The notes under the pieces were generated by a model, which saw only the letters and a list, made by a program, of their open reading frames with translations, was not told where the DNA came from and did no database searches. Positions 7,478 through 15,197 of a stretch of 33,658 nt of DNA are shown piece by piece (the first letter of the stretch is position 1; each line of letters starts with the position of its first letter). The stretch lies in contig JAPKZA010000450.1 in NCBI GenBank assembly GCA_026394015.1, positions 1-33,658 on the forward strand, written 5' to 3'. Origin of the DNA: Acidobacteriota bacterium. GTDB lineage: Bacteria; Acidobacteriota; Terriglobia; Bryobacterales; Bryobacteraceae. Made by a program: the position numbers and the translations under genes.

Positions 7478-10057
7478 ATGTCCTTCTGGAACAAACTACG
7501 CAATAGCCTCTGGGGCCAACAACACCAGCTTACTGAAATCGAAGAGGAAATGGCGTTCCATCTCGAAGCCAAAGTCCGCGATCTGCAGCGAGCCGGGCTC
7601 TCCCCGCAGGAAGCGCGTCGCCAAGCGAACCGCGAGTTCGGCAACCGGCTCCGGTTGGTCGATGAAACCCAGGATACCGATCACTGGTCTTTCCTCGATA
7701 ACTTGTGGCGGGATACGAAGCTGGCCGCCCGAAACTTGAGCCGACGCCCCGGCCTGGTCGCGACCGCACTGCTGTCGATCGGATTGGGCCTCGGCGCCAA
7801 TTGCGCCATCTTCAGCATCGTCGACACCGCACTCTTCCGCCCTCTCCCCCTCGCTCACGCCGACCGTCTGATCAGTTTCCAGGACACGCAAAACAATCGC
7901 CGCACCGGAGCCAACGCCGCCCGGCTCTACGACCTTGCCGAGCAAATGCAGTCCGTCGAGGCGGTCAGCGGCTTCTATGGTGAGGGCGCAACCCTCACCG
8001 GCCGCGGCGAAGCCGAACGCCTTTCGCTCGTCCGTTCCTTCGGCCCCATTCTCCAACTGCTGGGTACAACCCCGGCCCTAGGCCGTGGCTTCACCGCCCA
8101 GGAAGAACGCGGCCTGGGCGAAAAAGTCGTCCTGCTAACCAACGCCCAATGGCGCAAGCGGTTCAACAGCGATCCCCAAATCATCGGCCAAACGCTGCAA
8201 CTCAATAAAGCGGCCTACACCATCATCGGCGTCCTGCCGGCCGAACTGACGTTTCCAGAGCAGTACGACGTCCTCGCCCCGGCCGACCCCGCACTCCAGA
8301 ACCGAGCCAATCGCCGGGCCCGCTATCTCGATCGGTTTGCCCGTATGAAAGAAGGCGCCTCCCTCGCGAGCGTGAACGCCGAGTTGGCCACCGTGAACGC
8401 CGCCCTCGCCGCCAAGTACCCGGATACCGACGCCGCCGGCATGCGCACCGTCGCGCTCAACGTGCAGGAAGTGCTCACGCGAGACGCCCGTACCCCCCTG
8501 CTCCTCCTACTCGGCACCGCCGGCTTCGTCCTGCTGATTGCGTGCGTCAACGTCTCGAACCTTCTGCTGGCTCGAGCCGGGGAACGCCTCCATGAAGCCT
8601 CCGTCCGCGCCTCCCTGGGGGCCGGGATGGGCCGGTTGCTCCAACTCTACCTCGTCGAAAGCCTGGTGCTCGCCGCCGCCGGCGGCCTCGTCGGATGGTG
8701 GGTTGCTGGGCTGCTCTTGCCGATCCTGCAAGAACTCCTTCCAAGTGAACTCCCCCGGCTCGCCGCTGCCCAACTCGACGGCCGTGTCTTCCTCTTTGCC
8801 TTTGCCGTCACCATGCTCTGCGGCTTACTCTTCGGCGCTCTGCCAGCCATCCAACTGGCCCGGGCCCGCAGTCTGGTTTCCAGCGCCCGCGCCACCTCCT
8901 CGGCCGCGGCGCTCACCACCCGCCGGATATTGGTGGCAACTCAAATGGGCTTGTCGATCATTCTGCTCGTCGCCGTCGGTCTCCTCGGGCGAGCCTTGAT
9001 GGCCGCGCAGCAGCGCCCCCTCGGCTTTGCATCCGAGATGGTCTGGACGGCCAAGGTGGACTTCAGTTGGACCTCCGACGGAGACACTGTCCACAGCTTC
9101 TCCCGCCGCGCCCTGGATCGCCTCGCCGCGCTACCGGGCGTCGAAAGCGTCGGCCTGACGGATCGATTGCCGCTCGAAGGCGGCTCGCAGGATAACCCCA
9201 TCGAGATCCCCGGACGAACCCTCTCACCCGAGCAGGCGAGCGTTAGCGTGGCCTTCCGCTCGGTGAGTGCTGACTATCTCCCGACCCTGCGGGTGCCCCT
9301 GCGCGCCGGCCGCTGGTTCCAGGAATCGGCCCGCGAGACCGTCGTCAACGAGACCTTCGTCCGTACATTTTTCCCCGAAGGCGACGCGCTCGGCCGCATC
9401 GTCGCCGGGCAGCGCGCCACGGGCAATAAGGGCTATGTCATCGTCGGCATCGTCCCCGATGTTCGCCGCGAAGTCAACCCCACCCGGCCCATGCCCGAGA
9501 TGTTCCTCAGCTACGAGTCCCAGTTCTGGCCCATGCTCCGCTTCGCCGTTCGCGGACGCACGGACGCCAATTCCCTCCGCCAAGTCTTCCGCGAGACCGA
9601 CCCGAATGTGGTCGTCGGCAGCGTCGCCCCCCTCACTACCCTGGTCCGCGAAGCGACCGGCGAAGCCAGAACCCAATTGGGCATCGTTTTCGCTTTCGCC
9701 TTCCTCGCGTTGGGCCTGGCCGCCGTCGGCCTCTACGGCGTGCTTTCGAGCGACGTCGTCCAGCGGACCCGAGAGATGGGCATCCGCCTCGCCTTGGGTG
9801 CCGCTCCCGGTGACCTGGTCAGCCAGGTCGTCACCGGCGGTGTCCGCGTCACCGCGGCAGGACTCCTGCCCGGCCTCGCCCTCGCGGTGGTCCTCGCCAC
9901 CTTCGGCCAGCGATACTTCCCCGGAGTGAACCCTGCCGACTGGATGGCCTTAGGGGGCGCGAGCCTCGTGCTGCTCCTCGTCGCCGTCATCGCCAGCTAC
10001 CTACCGGCCCGCCGCGCCGCGCGCGTGAACCCGCTGCTCGCGTTGCGCCAAGAGTAA
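7478..10057 (+). CDS. ADOP-type ABC transporter permease (MacB/FtsX-like)
   Basis: An 859-residue permease of the ADOP family (acidobacterial duplicated orphan permease). It has an N-terminal prefix domain with alternating helices (about 1-75: EIEEEMAFHLEAKVRDL...GLSPQEARRQANREFG), a first membrane helix near 95-115, a MacB-type extracytoplasmic domain, an FtsX core with several helices (about 340-460), a second extracytoplasmic domain, and a C-terminal FtsX core with three helices. No ATPase gene lies nearby, as is usual for these orphans. Related MacB proteins move substrates out of the periplasm; the role here is unknown. I prefer ATG 7478 (MSFWNKL) over ATG 7460 because the visible promoter would start transcription between them and MSFW is a usual beginning for the family. 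It ends 5 bases from the convergent neighbour. Confidence 0.93.
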   Translation: MSFWNKLRNSLWGQQHQLTEIEEEMAFHLEAKVRDLQRAGLSPQEARRQANREFGNRLRLVDETQDTDHWSFLDNLWRDTKLAARNLSRRPGLVATALLSIGLGLGANCAIFSIVDTALFRPLPLAHADRLISFQDTQNNRRTGANAARLYDLAEQMQSVEAVSGFYGEGATLTGRGEAERLSLVRSFGPILQLLGTTPALGRGFTAQEERGLGEKVVLLTNAQWRKRFNSDPQIIGQTLQLNKAAYTIIGVLPAELTFPEQYDVLAPADPALQNRANRRARYLDRFARMKEGASLASVNAELATVNAALAAKYPDTDAAGMRTVALNVQEVLTRDARTPLLLLLGTAGFVLLIACVNVSNLLLARAGERLHEASVRASLGAGMGRLLQLYLVESLVLAAAGGLVGWWVAGLLLPILQELLPSELPRLAAAQLDGRVFLFAFAVTMLCGLLFGALPAIQLARARSLVSSARATSSAAALTTRRILVATQMGLSIILLVAVGLLGRALMAAQQRPLGFASEMVWTAKVDFSWTSDGDTVHSFSRRALDRLAALPGVESVGLTDRLPLEGGSQDNPIEIPGRTLSPEQASVSVAFRSVSADYLPTLRVPLRAGRWFQESARETVVNETFVRTFFPEGDALGRIVAGQRATGNKGYVIVGIVPDVRREVNPTRPMPEMFLSYESQFWPMLRFAVRGRTDANSLRQVFRETDPNVVVGSVAPLTTLVREATGEARTQLGIVFAFAFLALGLAAVGLYGVLSSDVVQRTREMGIRLALGAAPGDLVSQVVTGGVRVTAAGLLPGLALAVVLATFGQRYFPGVNPADWMALGGASLVLLLVAVIASYLPARRAARVNPLLALRQE

Positions 10058-10062
10058 GCACC

Positions 10063-11454
10063 CTAACCAAGGCCCTTTAAAACCTCATCCAACATCGTCC
10101 CTCGGCGCCGGTGACGCTCTCGAAACACCGCCCATTCGGTCTCAAACTGCACCTGCGCCGACGCCCCCGCAATCTTTCGGGCGTTCCGAAGACTTCCCGT
10201 CGCCGCCATCCGGCCCGCCTCCCCTAGGTCCTCCACTTGCCGGTCCGCGGCCCGGAACCACGCACTCACCGCCTCTCGCGGAGAAACCCCTTCTACCACC
10301 CGCGCCCACAAGATCCAACCGTTCAGCGTCAATCGTCCCCCCCTCGCAATCGCTGCCGCCTCCTCCCACCGCCGATCCGCTACCAATAACTCCAACGTCA
10401 AATCTGCAGAGCGAGCCGTCGCCAGGCCCATCGCTTGCTCCTGCAACTGCGCCGCGCGTCCGGCACCCGCCCCCGCCTCCAGCAGCAACCGATAGCTCTC
10501 GTCGGACGGACGATGCGTAAACGTCGCCCACGCAATCTCCACCGCTCCGGCGGCGTCTTTGGTCTCCATCAACAACTTTGCCAGCGTTAACAGTGTCCCC
10601 GACGGAGCATCCCGTCCCGCCATCGCATTCTTGAAACCCATTTCCAACGCCTCCGCCGCCGCGGTCTCGTCGCCGACTCTCGAAAAGCTCTCCGCCGCCT
10701 CCAAAAGCTGCTCCGCCGTCACCGCCATCCCGCGTCGGATTTTCGCCGTCTCCGCCGCGCGCACCGCCGGGGACTCCTGAGCCCGCGCCCACGCCATCAT
10801 CTGACCCTCAACTTGGATCCGCAACTGCCACCGGTAACTCCGCCCGGACTCTATCGCCATCTGCCAATCCGGCTCAATCAGCTCGCGATACAACGCCAAA
10901 CCCTCATCGCCCAGCACGTCGCGGTAGCCGTAAGCGGCATCCCGAAACAAACCCGAACTGATCCCCTCACGACCCACTTTCGCCAGTTGCGCCGCCAACT
11001 TCTCCCCCCCCGGGCGCAACTCCGTAGCCGCATCCAAATGTAACTGCGTCAACCCCGGGATCAGATCTCCAATCTTGCCCTTGGGGTCCGAGTGCTCGCT
11101 AACATAGGCATTCAGCGCCAGCAACACGTCCGGCACAACGTCCAGCACCAACGCCAAACGACCAGCCTCAAAGTCCGCCGTCAGCGACTTCGTCATGTTG
11201 TCGAAATTAATCCGAGCCTCCCGCGCTCGCTTCTGTGGATTGCGATTCCGCGACTTCGCGAACGTTGCAAGCGTCGCCCGGTACGTCGCGGCCGCGGACG
11301 CGGAATCGCTGTTCCGCGCCCCCAGCAGATCGAGCCGTCGCTTGACGTCGGGAAGCTCTTTCGCCAGCGCGATCACCCAGTCAACGAGTACCTCGCGCGA
11401 AACCCCGGCCAAAAACTCTCGCTGCTTGTCACCTATGGATTTCAAGCGGGCCAT
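10063..11454 (-). CDS. Large helical protein of unknown function
   Basis: A 463-residue soluble protein, nearly all predicted helix, rich in Ala, Glu, Arg and Leu, with no signal peptide or membrane segment. The N-terminus (FLAGVSREVLVDWVIALAKELPDVKRRLDLL) is cut from a type of helical pair seen beside SWIM-type zinc-finger and DUF6880-like proteins. From about residue 230 it reads like TPR-type repeats (for example AEQLLEAAESFSRVGDETAA). No catalytic motif is recognised. A scaffold or binding role is possible but this is inference. Its start lies 26 bases inside the alginate-lyase-like gene, so it is probably the third gene of the minus-strand operon that begins at 13416. Confidence 0.8.
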   Translation of the reverse strand: MARLKSIGDKQREFLAGVSREVLVDWVIALAKELPDVKRRLDLLGARNSDSASAAATYRATLATFAKSRNRNPQKRAREARINFDNMTKSLTADFEAGRLALVLDVVPDVLLALNAYVSEHSDPKGKIGDLIPGLTQLHLDAATELRPGGEKLAAQLAKVGREGISSGLFRDAAYGYRDVLGDEGLALYRELIEPDWQMAIESGRSYRWQLRIQVEGQMMAWARAQESPAVRAAETAKIRRGMAVTAEQLLEAAESFSRVGDETAAAEALEMGFKNAMAGRDAPSGTLLTLAKLLMETKDAAGAVEIAWATFTHRPSDESYRLLLEAGAGAGRAAQLQEQAMGLATARSADLTLELLVADRRWEEAAAIARGGRLTLNGWILWARVVEGVSPREAVSAWFRAADRQVEDLGEAGRMAATGSLRNARKIAGASAQVQFETEWAVFRERHRRRGTMLDEVLKGLG

Positions 11455-12499
11455 CGAGCACCATCCTTTCCCAAAAGAGCCGCCGGACGTCAGTCGCCAA
11501 CGGCAGCTTGCGATAACTCACCTTGTCCCCTGCTAACAACGGAAAGAAGTGGTCGGCCGCTGTAAACGGAACAATCTGCTGCTTCTTCCAACTCGATGGG
11601 TCCAACACAAACGGCGTCAGATAGCGGCGCGCCGCCGCTAAGTTACCCACCCCGAGTAAGTCCTCCCCATCCAGCCCCGCGTAGTAACAAACCACCAACA
11701 ACGCATCCAAGCTGAATGCCGAATAACTCAAAGAACGCGTCCGCGACTCTTCCCGCGGGGCCGACCCGTCCCCCCGGATCTGCTGCGGCACCAGCGTATC
11801 TCGAAAATGCGCATAAACCATCCGCCGCATCGCCTCATTCCCGGCATAGTGCGCGTAGGCCGCCACCTGCGCCGACCACCAGTTGGCATGATTGTTCCCG
11901 CTATTCTTCTCCGCCAAACCGATCCCACTCGTCGTCAACCACCGTGCATATTGCCGAAACCAATCCCGCAACCCCTCGCGCTCAGCCGGGGTAAAAACTC
12001 GACGCGCTTCGAGCATTCGAATCCCTTCCACCGCGTAGATCAAATCCCGCGTGTCGATAATGCCCGCCCCACGCCCCGTATTGCGCCCCCGCACCGCCTG
12101 CCCATACTCCAAATGAGGGTTCATCCGCGTCGCCGGCCGCAAAAACCAAACCCGAACGACTTCCCCACCCCGTTCCGCGTACGCCCCCTCCGGCCACCGC
12201 TCGGCCGCCATTCCCAGCGCCAGCACCGCCTGGCTCATCCTCCCCAGCGCCTGTCGATTCGCTTGAAACCGCTTCGGGTTCGTTTCCCCGTCGCGCCGAA
12301 TGTAGGGAGCGGTAGCGTCCTGCGGATCCGGCCACCAATACGGCGCCTCGCTGTAGTAATCGTTCACCGGAATCTTCATCGCCGGTCGACCGGTCGTCAC
12401 CGTCCAGGGACCATCCCGCAGCGCCTTATCCGCCAACTGACGCAAATCGGCTTCAGCCCCCAGCCGAGCCGCCAGCCCCATCAATAGCCAGAGCTTCAT
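11429..12499 (-). CDS. Alginate lyase-like (PF05426) protein
   Basis: A 356-residue protein with a short hydrophobic N-terminus ([17 protein letters not shown]) that may be a signal peptide, so it likely acts in the periplasm. The body has the features of the alginate lyase (PL5-like) alpha/alpha-barrel family: APYWWPDP (52-59) followed by RRDGETNP, then NNHANWW (202-208, His204 a candidate catalytic residue) and [14 protein letters not shown] with Tyr259. PL5 enzymes cleave alginate by beta-elimination, but many PF05426 members have untested substrates, so 'alginate' is only a family label. It starts with an ATGA overlap on the end of the Tat isomerase gene and its own end overlaps the following gene, which shows translational coupling. 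Confidence 0.85.
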   Translation of the reverse strand: MKLWLLMGLAARLGAEADLRQLADKALRDGPWTVTTGRPAMKIPVNDYYSEAPYWWPDPQDATAPYIRRDGETNPKRFQANRQALGRMSQAVLALGMAAERWPEGAYAERGGEVVRVWFLRPATRMNPHLEYGQAVRGRNTGRGAGIIDTRDLIYAVEGIRMLEARRVFTPAEREGLRDWFRQYARWLTTSGIGLAEKNSGNNHANWWSAQVAAYAHYAGNEAMRRMVYAHFRDTLVPQQIRGDGSAPREESRTRSLSYSAFSLDALLVVCYYAGLDGEDLLGVGNLAAARRYLTPFVLDPSSWKKQQIVPFTAADHFFPLLAGDKVSYRKLPLATDVRRLFWERMVLDGPLEIHR

Positions 12500-13416
12500 C
12501 CCAGCAGGCTCTTCAGCGCCACCAAATCCTTCCGCATCGCCGCAAACACCTGCTTCGGCTCAATCGTGATCTTCGTCAAGCCCTTATCCGCCCCCCCCAG
12601 ATCGTACTCATAGTGCACCTGCAACGGCCCCCGGAACCCCGACGCCTTCATCATCGGGAAGTACTTGTCGAACTGCACCATGCCCTCCCCAATCGGACAC
12701 CACTGCACCCGCCAACCCTTCGGCCCTTTTTCCCAACGGAAATCCTTCAACGCCACCCCACGCGTAAACGGTGCCGCCAACCGCGCACTATGCACCCAGC
12801 CGCCCAGCCCGCCTTCTACCGTCGCATGGCCAATGTCGTAGTTAAAGCTCACCTGCGCCGGATCGTGGTCCTTCAACAATAGCCACAGATCCCACATCGA
12901 CGCCCCAATTTGGTTCACCCCGGAATGCGTGTGATACATCGCACACAAGCCCAATTCCCGATTCAGCGCCGCCAATTCTTTTACTTTGGGCCGCAACTCC
13001 GCCAACTGATCCGCCGGCGACTTACCGTTCTCCTGGTAACGGAAACCACCCCACCGATAATGCTTCACGCCTAGCTTCGCCGCCGTCCGCAACACCGCCA
13101 CCGCATGCGGGCTACTGACGTCGACAACGTCCGAAGTGATCATCGTCAACTGCAACCCAGCCCGCTCAATCGCCTCTTTCGCCTTCGGAAGGTCCTCAGT
13201 GGCCCGCTCCGGCAACACATGTCCACCCTTGCGCACCGTCAAATCGATACCGTCGAAACCGATCTCCTTGGCGACCGCGGCCATCTCCGGCCAGCCAAGA
13301 AAATGCAAATGCTTCGAAAAAACCGAAAACGCATAGGGCGAGGCGGCCTGGGCCCGGCTGGCGGGCTGTGCGGCCAGTGCGGCGGCTAGAAAATGACGGC
13401 GGCTGGGATTCTTCAC
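12496..13416 (-). CDS. Tat-exported sugar phosphate isomerase/epimerase-like protein
   Basis: A 306-residue AP-endonuclease-2-type TIM barrel. It starts at GTG 13416 with [16 protein letters not shown], a twin-arginine signal ending near residue 24 (AQA). Barrel features: [46 protein letters not shown] and a C-terminal HYEYD; the His, Glu and Asp residues in these loops are candidate metal ligands. Family members isomerise or epimerise sugars or act on keto-sugars; the substrate is unknown. It is the first gene of the minus-strand operon with the alginate-lyase-like protein and the helical protein, which suggests a periplasmic sugar-processing role. A TAGAGT at 9 bases before the GTG is a weak -10 candidate. 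Confidence 0.87.
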   Translation of the reverse strand: MKNPSRRHFLAAALAAQPASRAQAASPYAFSVFSKHLHFLGWPEMAAVAKEIGFDGIDLTVRKGGHVLPERATEDLPKAKEAIERAGLQLTMITSDVVDVSSPHAVAVLRTAAKLGVKHYRWGGFRYQENGKSPADQLAELRPKVKELAALNRELGLCAMYHTHSGVNQIGASMWDLWLLLKDHDPAQVSFNYDIGHATVEGGLGGWVHSARLAAPFTRGVALKDFRWEKGPKGWRVQWCPIGEGMVQFDKYFPMMKASGFRGPLQVHYEYDLGGADKGLTKITIEPKQVFAAMRKDLVALKSLLG

Positions 13417-13516
13417 GGTACTTACACTCTAACCCGACTCGCTCTCGCGCGGCGATGAACCCGGAGCCGAATTTCACCGCCCACCGCCCCATCAAACTGC
13501 TATATTCAACGGTAAC

Positions 13517-13936
13517 GTGGAAGAAGGCCTGCGCTTTACTTGTCAGAAGGGTTGCATCAAATGTTGCGACACCCGCGGCTACGTCTATCTCACCGAAGAA
13601 GACATGGTCCGGGCCGCGACCTTCGTCGAACTGACTCCGGCCGAATTCGAAACCCGCTACGTCTACCGCACCAAACATCTGCTCCGACTCCGCAAACCCA
13701 AAGGCAGCCAGTGCCGATTCCTGCGGTCTGACGGCTGCTCCATCCATCCCGTCAAGCCCACCCAGTGCCGCCTCTTCCCGTTCTGGCCGGAACTGGTCGC
13801 CGACCGGTCTCTTTGGCGCGATACCGCTCGCCGTTGCCCCGGCATCGGCCAGGGAAATCTGATCCAAATTGGAACGGCAACCGAGATTGCTTCCGAAATG
13901 GAACGCGCCTATCCGACAACATATAGTCGCTGCTGA
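13517..13936 (+). CDS. YkgJ-family cysteine cluster protein
   Basis: A 139-residue protein from GTG 13517. It carries Cys9, Cys13, Cys16 and Cys17 (CQKGCIKCC), then Cys66, Cys74, Cys84 and Cys107, with RLFPFWP after Cys84. This is the PF03692 CxxCxxCC pattern, thought to bind an Fe-S cluster or zinc; the function of the family is not settled. It lies 75 bases upstream of flgB on the same strand. The flagellin lysine methylase FliB also uses a cysteine cluster, but FliB is much longer, so a link to flagellin modification is only a guess. TATATT at 13501-13506 could be its -10 box, leaving almost no leader. No Shine-Dalgarno is evident. Confidence 0.85.
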   Translation: MEEGLRFTCQKGCIKCCDTRGYVYLTEEDMVRAATFVELTPAEFETRYVYRTKHLLRLRKPKGSQCRFLRSDGCSIHPVKPTQCRLFPFWPELVADRSLWRDTARRCPGIGQGNLIQIGTATEIASEMERAYPTTYSRC

Positions 13937-13980
13937 CGTAATTTTGGCGCTTTTGCTCGGCAATTGATCAATGTCACCGA

Positions 13981-13997
13981 TTGGCCACGCGCTTGCT
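13981..13997 (+). promoter_or_regulatory. sigma54-like -24/-12 promoter before flgB
   Basis: TTGG (13981-13984) and TTGC (13993-13996) give the GG and GC dinucleotides with the required 10 bases between them, and the TTGCT side is a full match. The middle of the -24 element reads CCAC rather than CAC, so it is imperfect. The start would fall near 14008, only about 4 bases before the flgB ATG. A 10-base palindrome, ATTGATCAAT, lies at 13963-13972. Confidence 0.4.
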
Positions 13998-14011
13998 TCT
14001 ACATCTGTGAC

Positions 14012-14350
14012 ATGTTTGATCGCATTGCCGCAACCCAGGAACACTATCTCAACCTATTGAGCGTCCGGCAGAAGCTGGTCGCCTCCAATATCGCCAACGT
14101 CGACACCCCGGGCTATCAGACTCAGGACATCGACTTCCAACGTGAATTTCTCACGCTCGCCAAAGGCGGAACCCCCACCGTCGTGGAACCGGAAGGGCTG
14201 ATGACCAACAACGATGGCAACAACGTCAACATCGACCAGCAGGCTCGCCTCCTGGCCGAAAACACGATTCGCTTTCAATTTGTCGCGATGCAGGCCAGAG
14301 GCGAGTTCAAGGACGTGAAAATGGCTCTGCAAGATGGGAGAAACGGATGA
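14012..14350 (+). CDS. flgB: Flagellar basal-body rod protein FlgB
   Basis: A 112-residue rod protein, first of the flagellar operon. The N-terminus MFDRIAATQEHYLNLLSVRQ and the motif ASNIANVDTPGY are the flagellar rod/hook family signature; the C-terminus (ENTIRFQFVAMQARGEF) forms the paired coiled-coil helix. FlgB is the proximal rod subunit, exported by the flagellar type III system. ATG 14012 is preferred over an upstream in-frame TTG at 13964 because MFD is the usual FlgB start. There is no good Shine-Dalgarno. It overlaps flgC by four bases (ATGA). Confidence 0.95.
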   Translation: MFDRIAATQEHYLNLLSVRQKLVASNIANVDTPGYQTQDIDFQREFLTLAKGGTPTVVEPEGLMTNNDGNNVNIDQQARLLAENTIRFQFVAMQARGEFKDVKMALQDGRNG

Positions 14351-14808
14351 GCCTCTTCAATTTATTGTCTGTCAGTGCCTCGGGAATGTCCGCGCAGCGA
14401 AAGCGCGTGGAGGTCCTCGTCGAAAACCTGGCCAACGCCGAAACGACGCGGACTCCGGAAGGGGGGCCCTACAAACGAAAAGACGTCGTCTTTGAAACCG
14501 CGGCCTCCGAGGGGCCGTTTTCGAATGTCTTTCAAATGCAACTCTCCGGCAGTTCCCAAATGGGGGGCGCCCAGATGCAGGGCGTTCGAGTCGCCGAAGT
14601 CCTGCAGGATCAGCGAGAACCCGAAAAACGCTACCAACCGGGGCACCCGGACGCCGACAAAGACGGCTATGTCGCCTATCCCCATCTGAACCCCGCCGAA
14701 GAGATGGTCGATCTGATGAACGCCAGCCGCGGCTATCAAAGCAATGTGGCCGCCATGGCGGCCGCTAAAGACATGATTCAAAAAACTTTAGACATCATGC
14801 GCGGCTAA
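14347..14808 (+). CDS. flgC: Flagellar basal-body rod protein FlgC
   Basis: A 153-residue rod protein. It has the N-terminal rod motif VLVENLANAETTRT, the FlgC-specific segment GGPYKRKDVVF, and the C-terminal block HPDADKDGYVAYP...EEMVDLMNASRGYQSN. It assembles in the rod between FlgB and FlgF/G. The start overlaps the flgB stop, so translation is coupled. It is followed by a 61-base gap with a short tandem repeat before fliE. Confidence 0.96.
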   Translation: MSLFNLLSVSASGMSAQRKRVEVLVENLANAETTRTPEGGPYKRKDVVFETAASEGPFSNVFQMQLSGSSQMGGAQMQGVRVAEVLQDQREPEKRYQPGHPDADKDGYVAYPHLNPAEEMVDLMNASRGYQSNVAAMAAAKDMIQKTLDIMRG

Positions 14809-14818
14809 GCCCCGACCT

Positions 14819-14852
14819 GTAACGAAGCCCGGAACGAAGCCCGTAACGAAAA
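14819..14852 (+). repeat. Three 12-base tandem repeats between flgC and fliE
   Basis: GTAACGAAGCCC (14819-14830), GGAACGAAGCCC (14831-14842) and a partial third copy GTAACGAAAA (14843-14852). They lie just before the fliE ribosome site AAGGAG (14855-14860), which is 9 bases from the ATG. This is the largest gap inside the operon. Confidence 0.85.
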
Positions 14853-14869
14853 GCAAGGAGCGAAACACA

Positions 14870-15178
14870 ATGATGGACAAAATCGCCATGCTCGGCCTAA
14901 AGAACGTGGCTCCGATCACGCCACCCGCCCCCATCGGGGGAGCCGACAAGTCAACCGGAGAAGAGTTTCAATCCGTGCTCACTGACGCCATTAAACGCGT
15001 CGAACAATTCCGAGTCGACGCCGACAAATCCTCCGATCGGTTCCTATCCGGTGGCGACGAAGAACTGCATCAGGTCGTCCTGGCTGGCCAACGCGCCGAA
15101 GTAGCGTTTGAAATGTTCCTCGGCGTGAGAAATAAGGTGGTCTCGGCATACCAAGAGATCATGCGCATGCAGCTTTGA
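14870..15178 (+). CDS. fliE: Flagellar hook-basal body complex protein FliE
   Basis: A 102-residue protein joining the MS ring to the rod. Residues 30-102 match FliE: GEEFQSVLTDAIKRVEQ, then DEELHQVVLAGQRAEVAFEMFLGVRNKVVSAYQEIMRMQL, the helical export and assembly region. It has the clearest Shine-Dalgarno in the operon (AAGGAG at 14855-14860). A second ATG follows immediately at 14873, which is better spaced for some ribosome sites; the protein is the same but for one residue. fliF begins 19 bases after its stop. Confidence 0.95.
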   Translation: MMDKIAMLGLKNVAPITPPAPIGGADKSTGEEFQSVLTDAIKRVEQFRVDADKSSDRFLSGGDEELHQVVLAGQRAEVAFEMFLGVRNKVVSAYQEIMRMQL

Positions 15179-15197
15179 TCGACCGGCGTAAATTGCA

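Noticed and set aside
12613-12882. Plus-strand ORF inside the Tat isomerase gene
   Set aside because: Arg/His/Pro-rich shadow with no Shine-Dalgarno; the minus-strand gene explains the region.
13944-13955. TTGGCGCTTTTGC as a sigma54 promoter
   Set aside because: The GG and GC are only 7 bases apart instead of 10; the site at 13981 has the right spacing.
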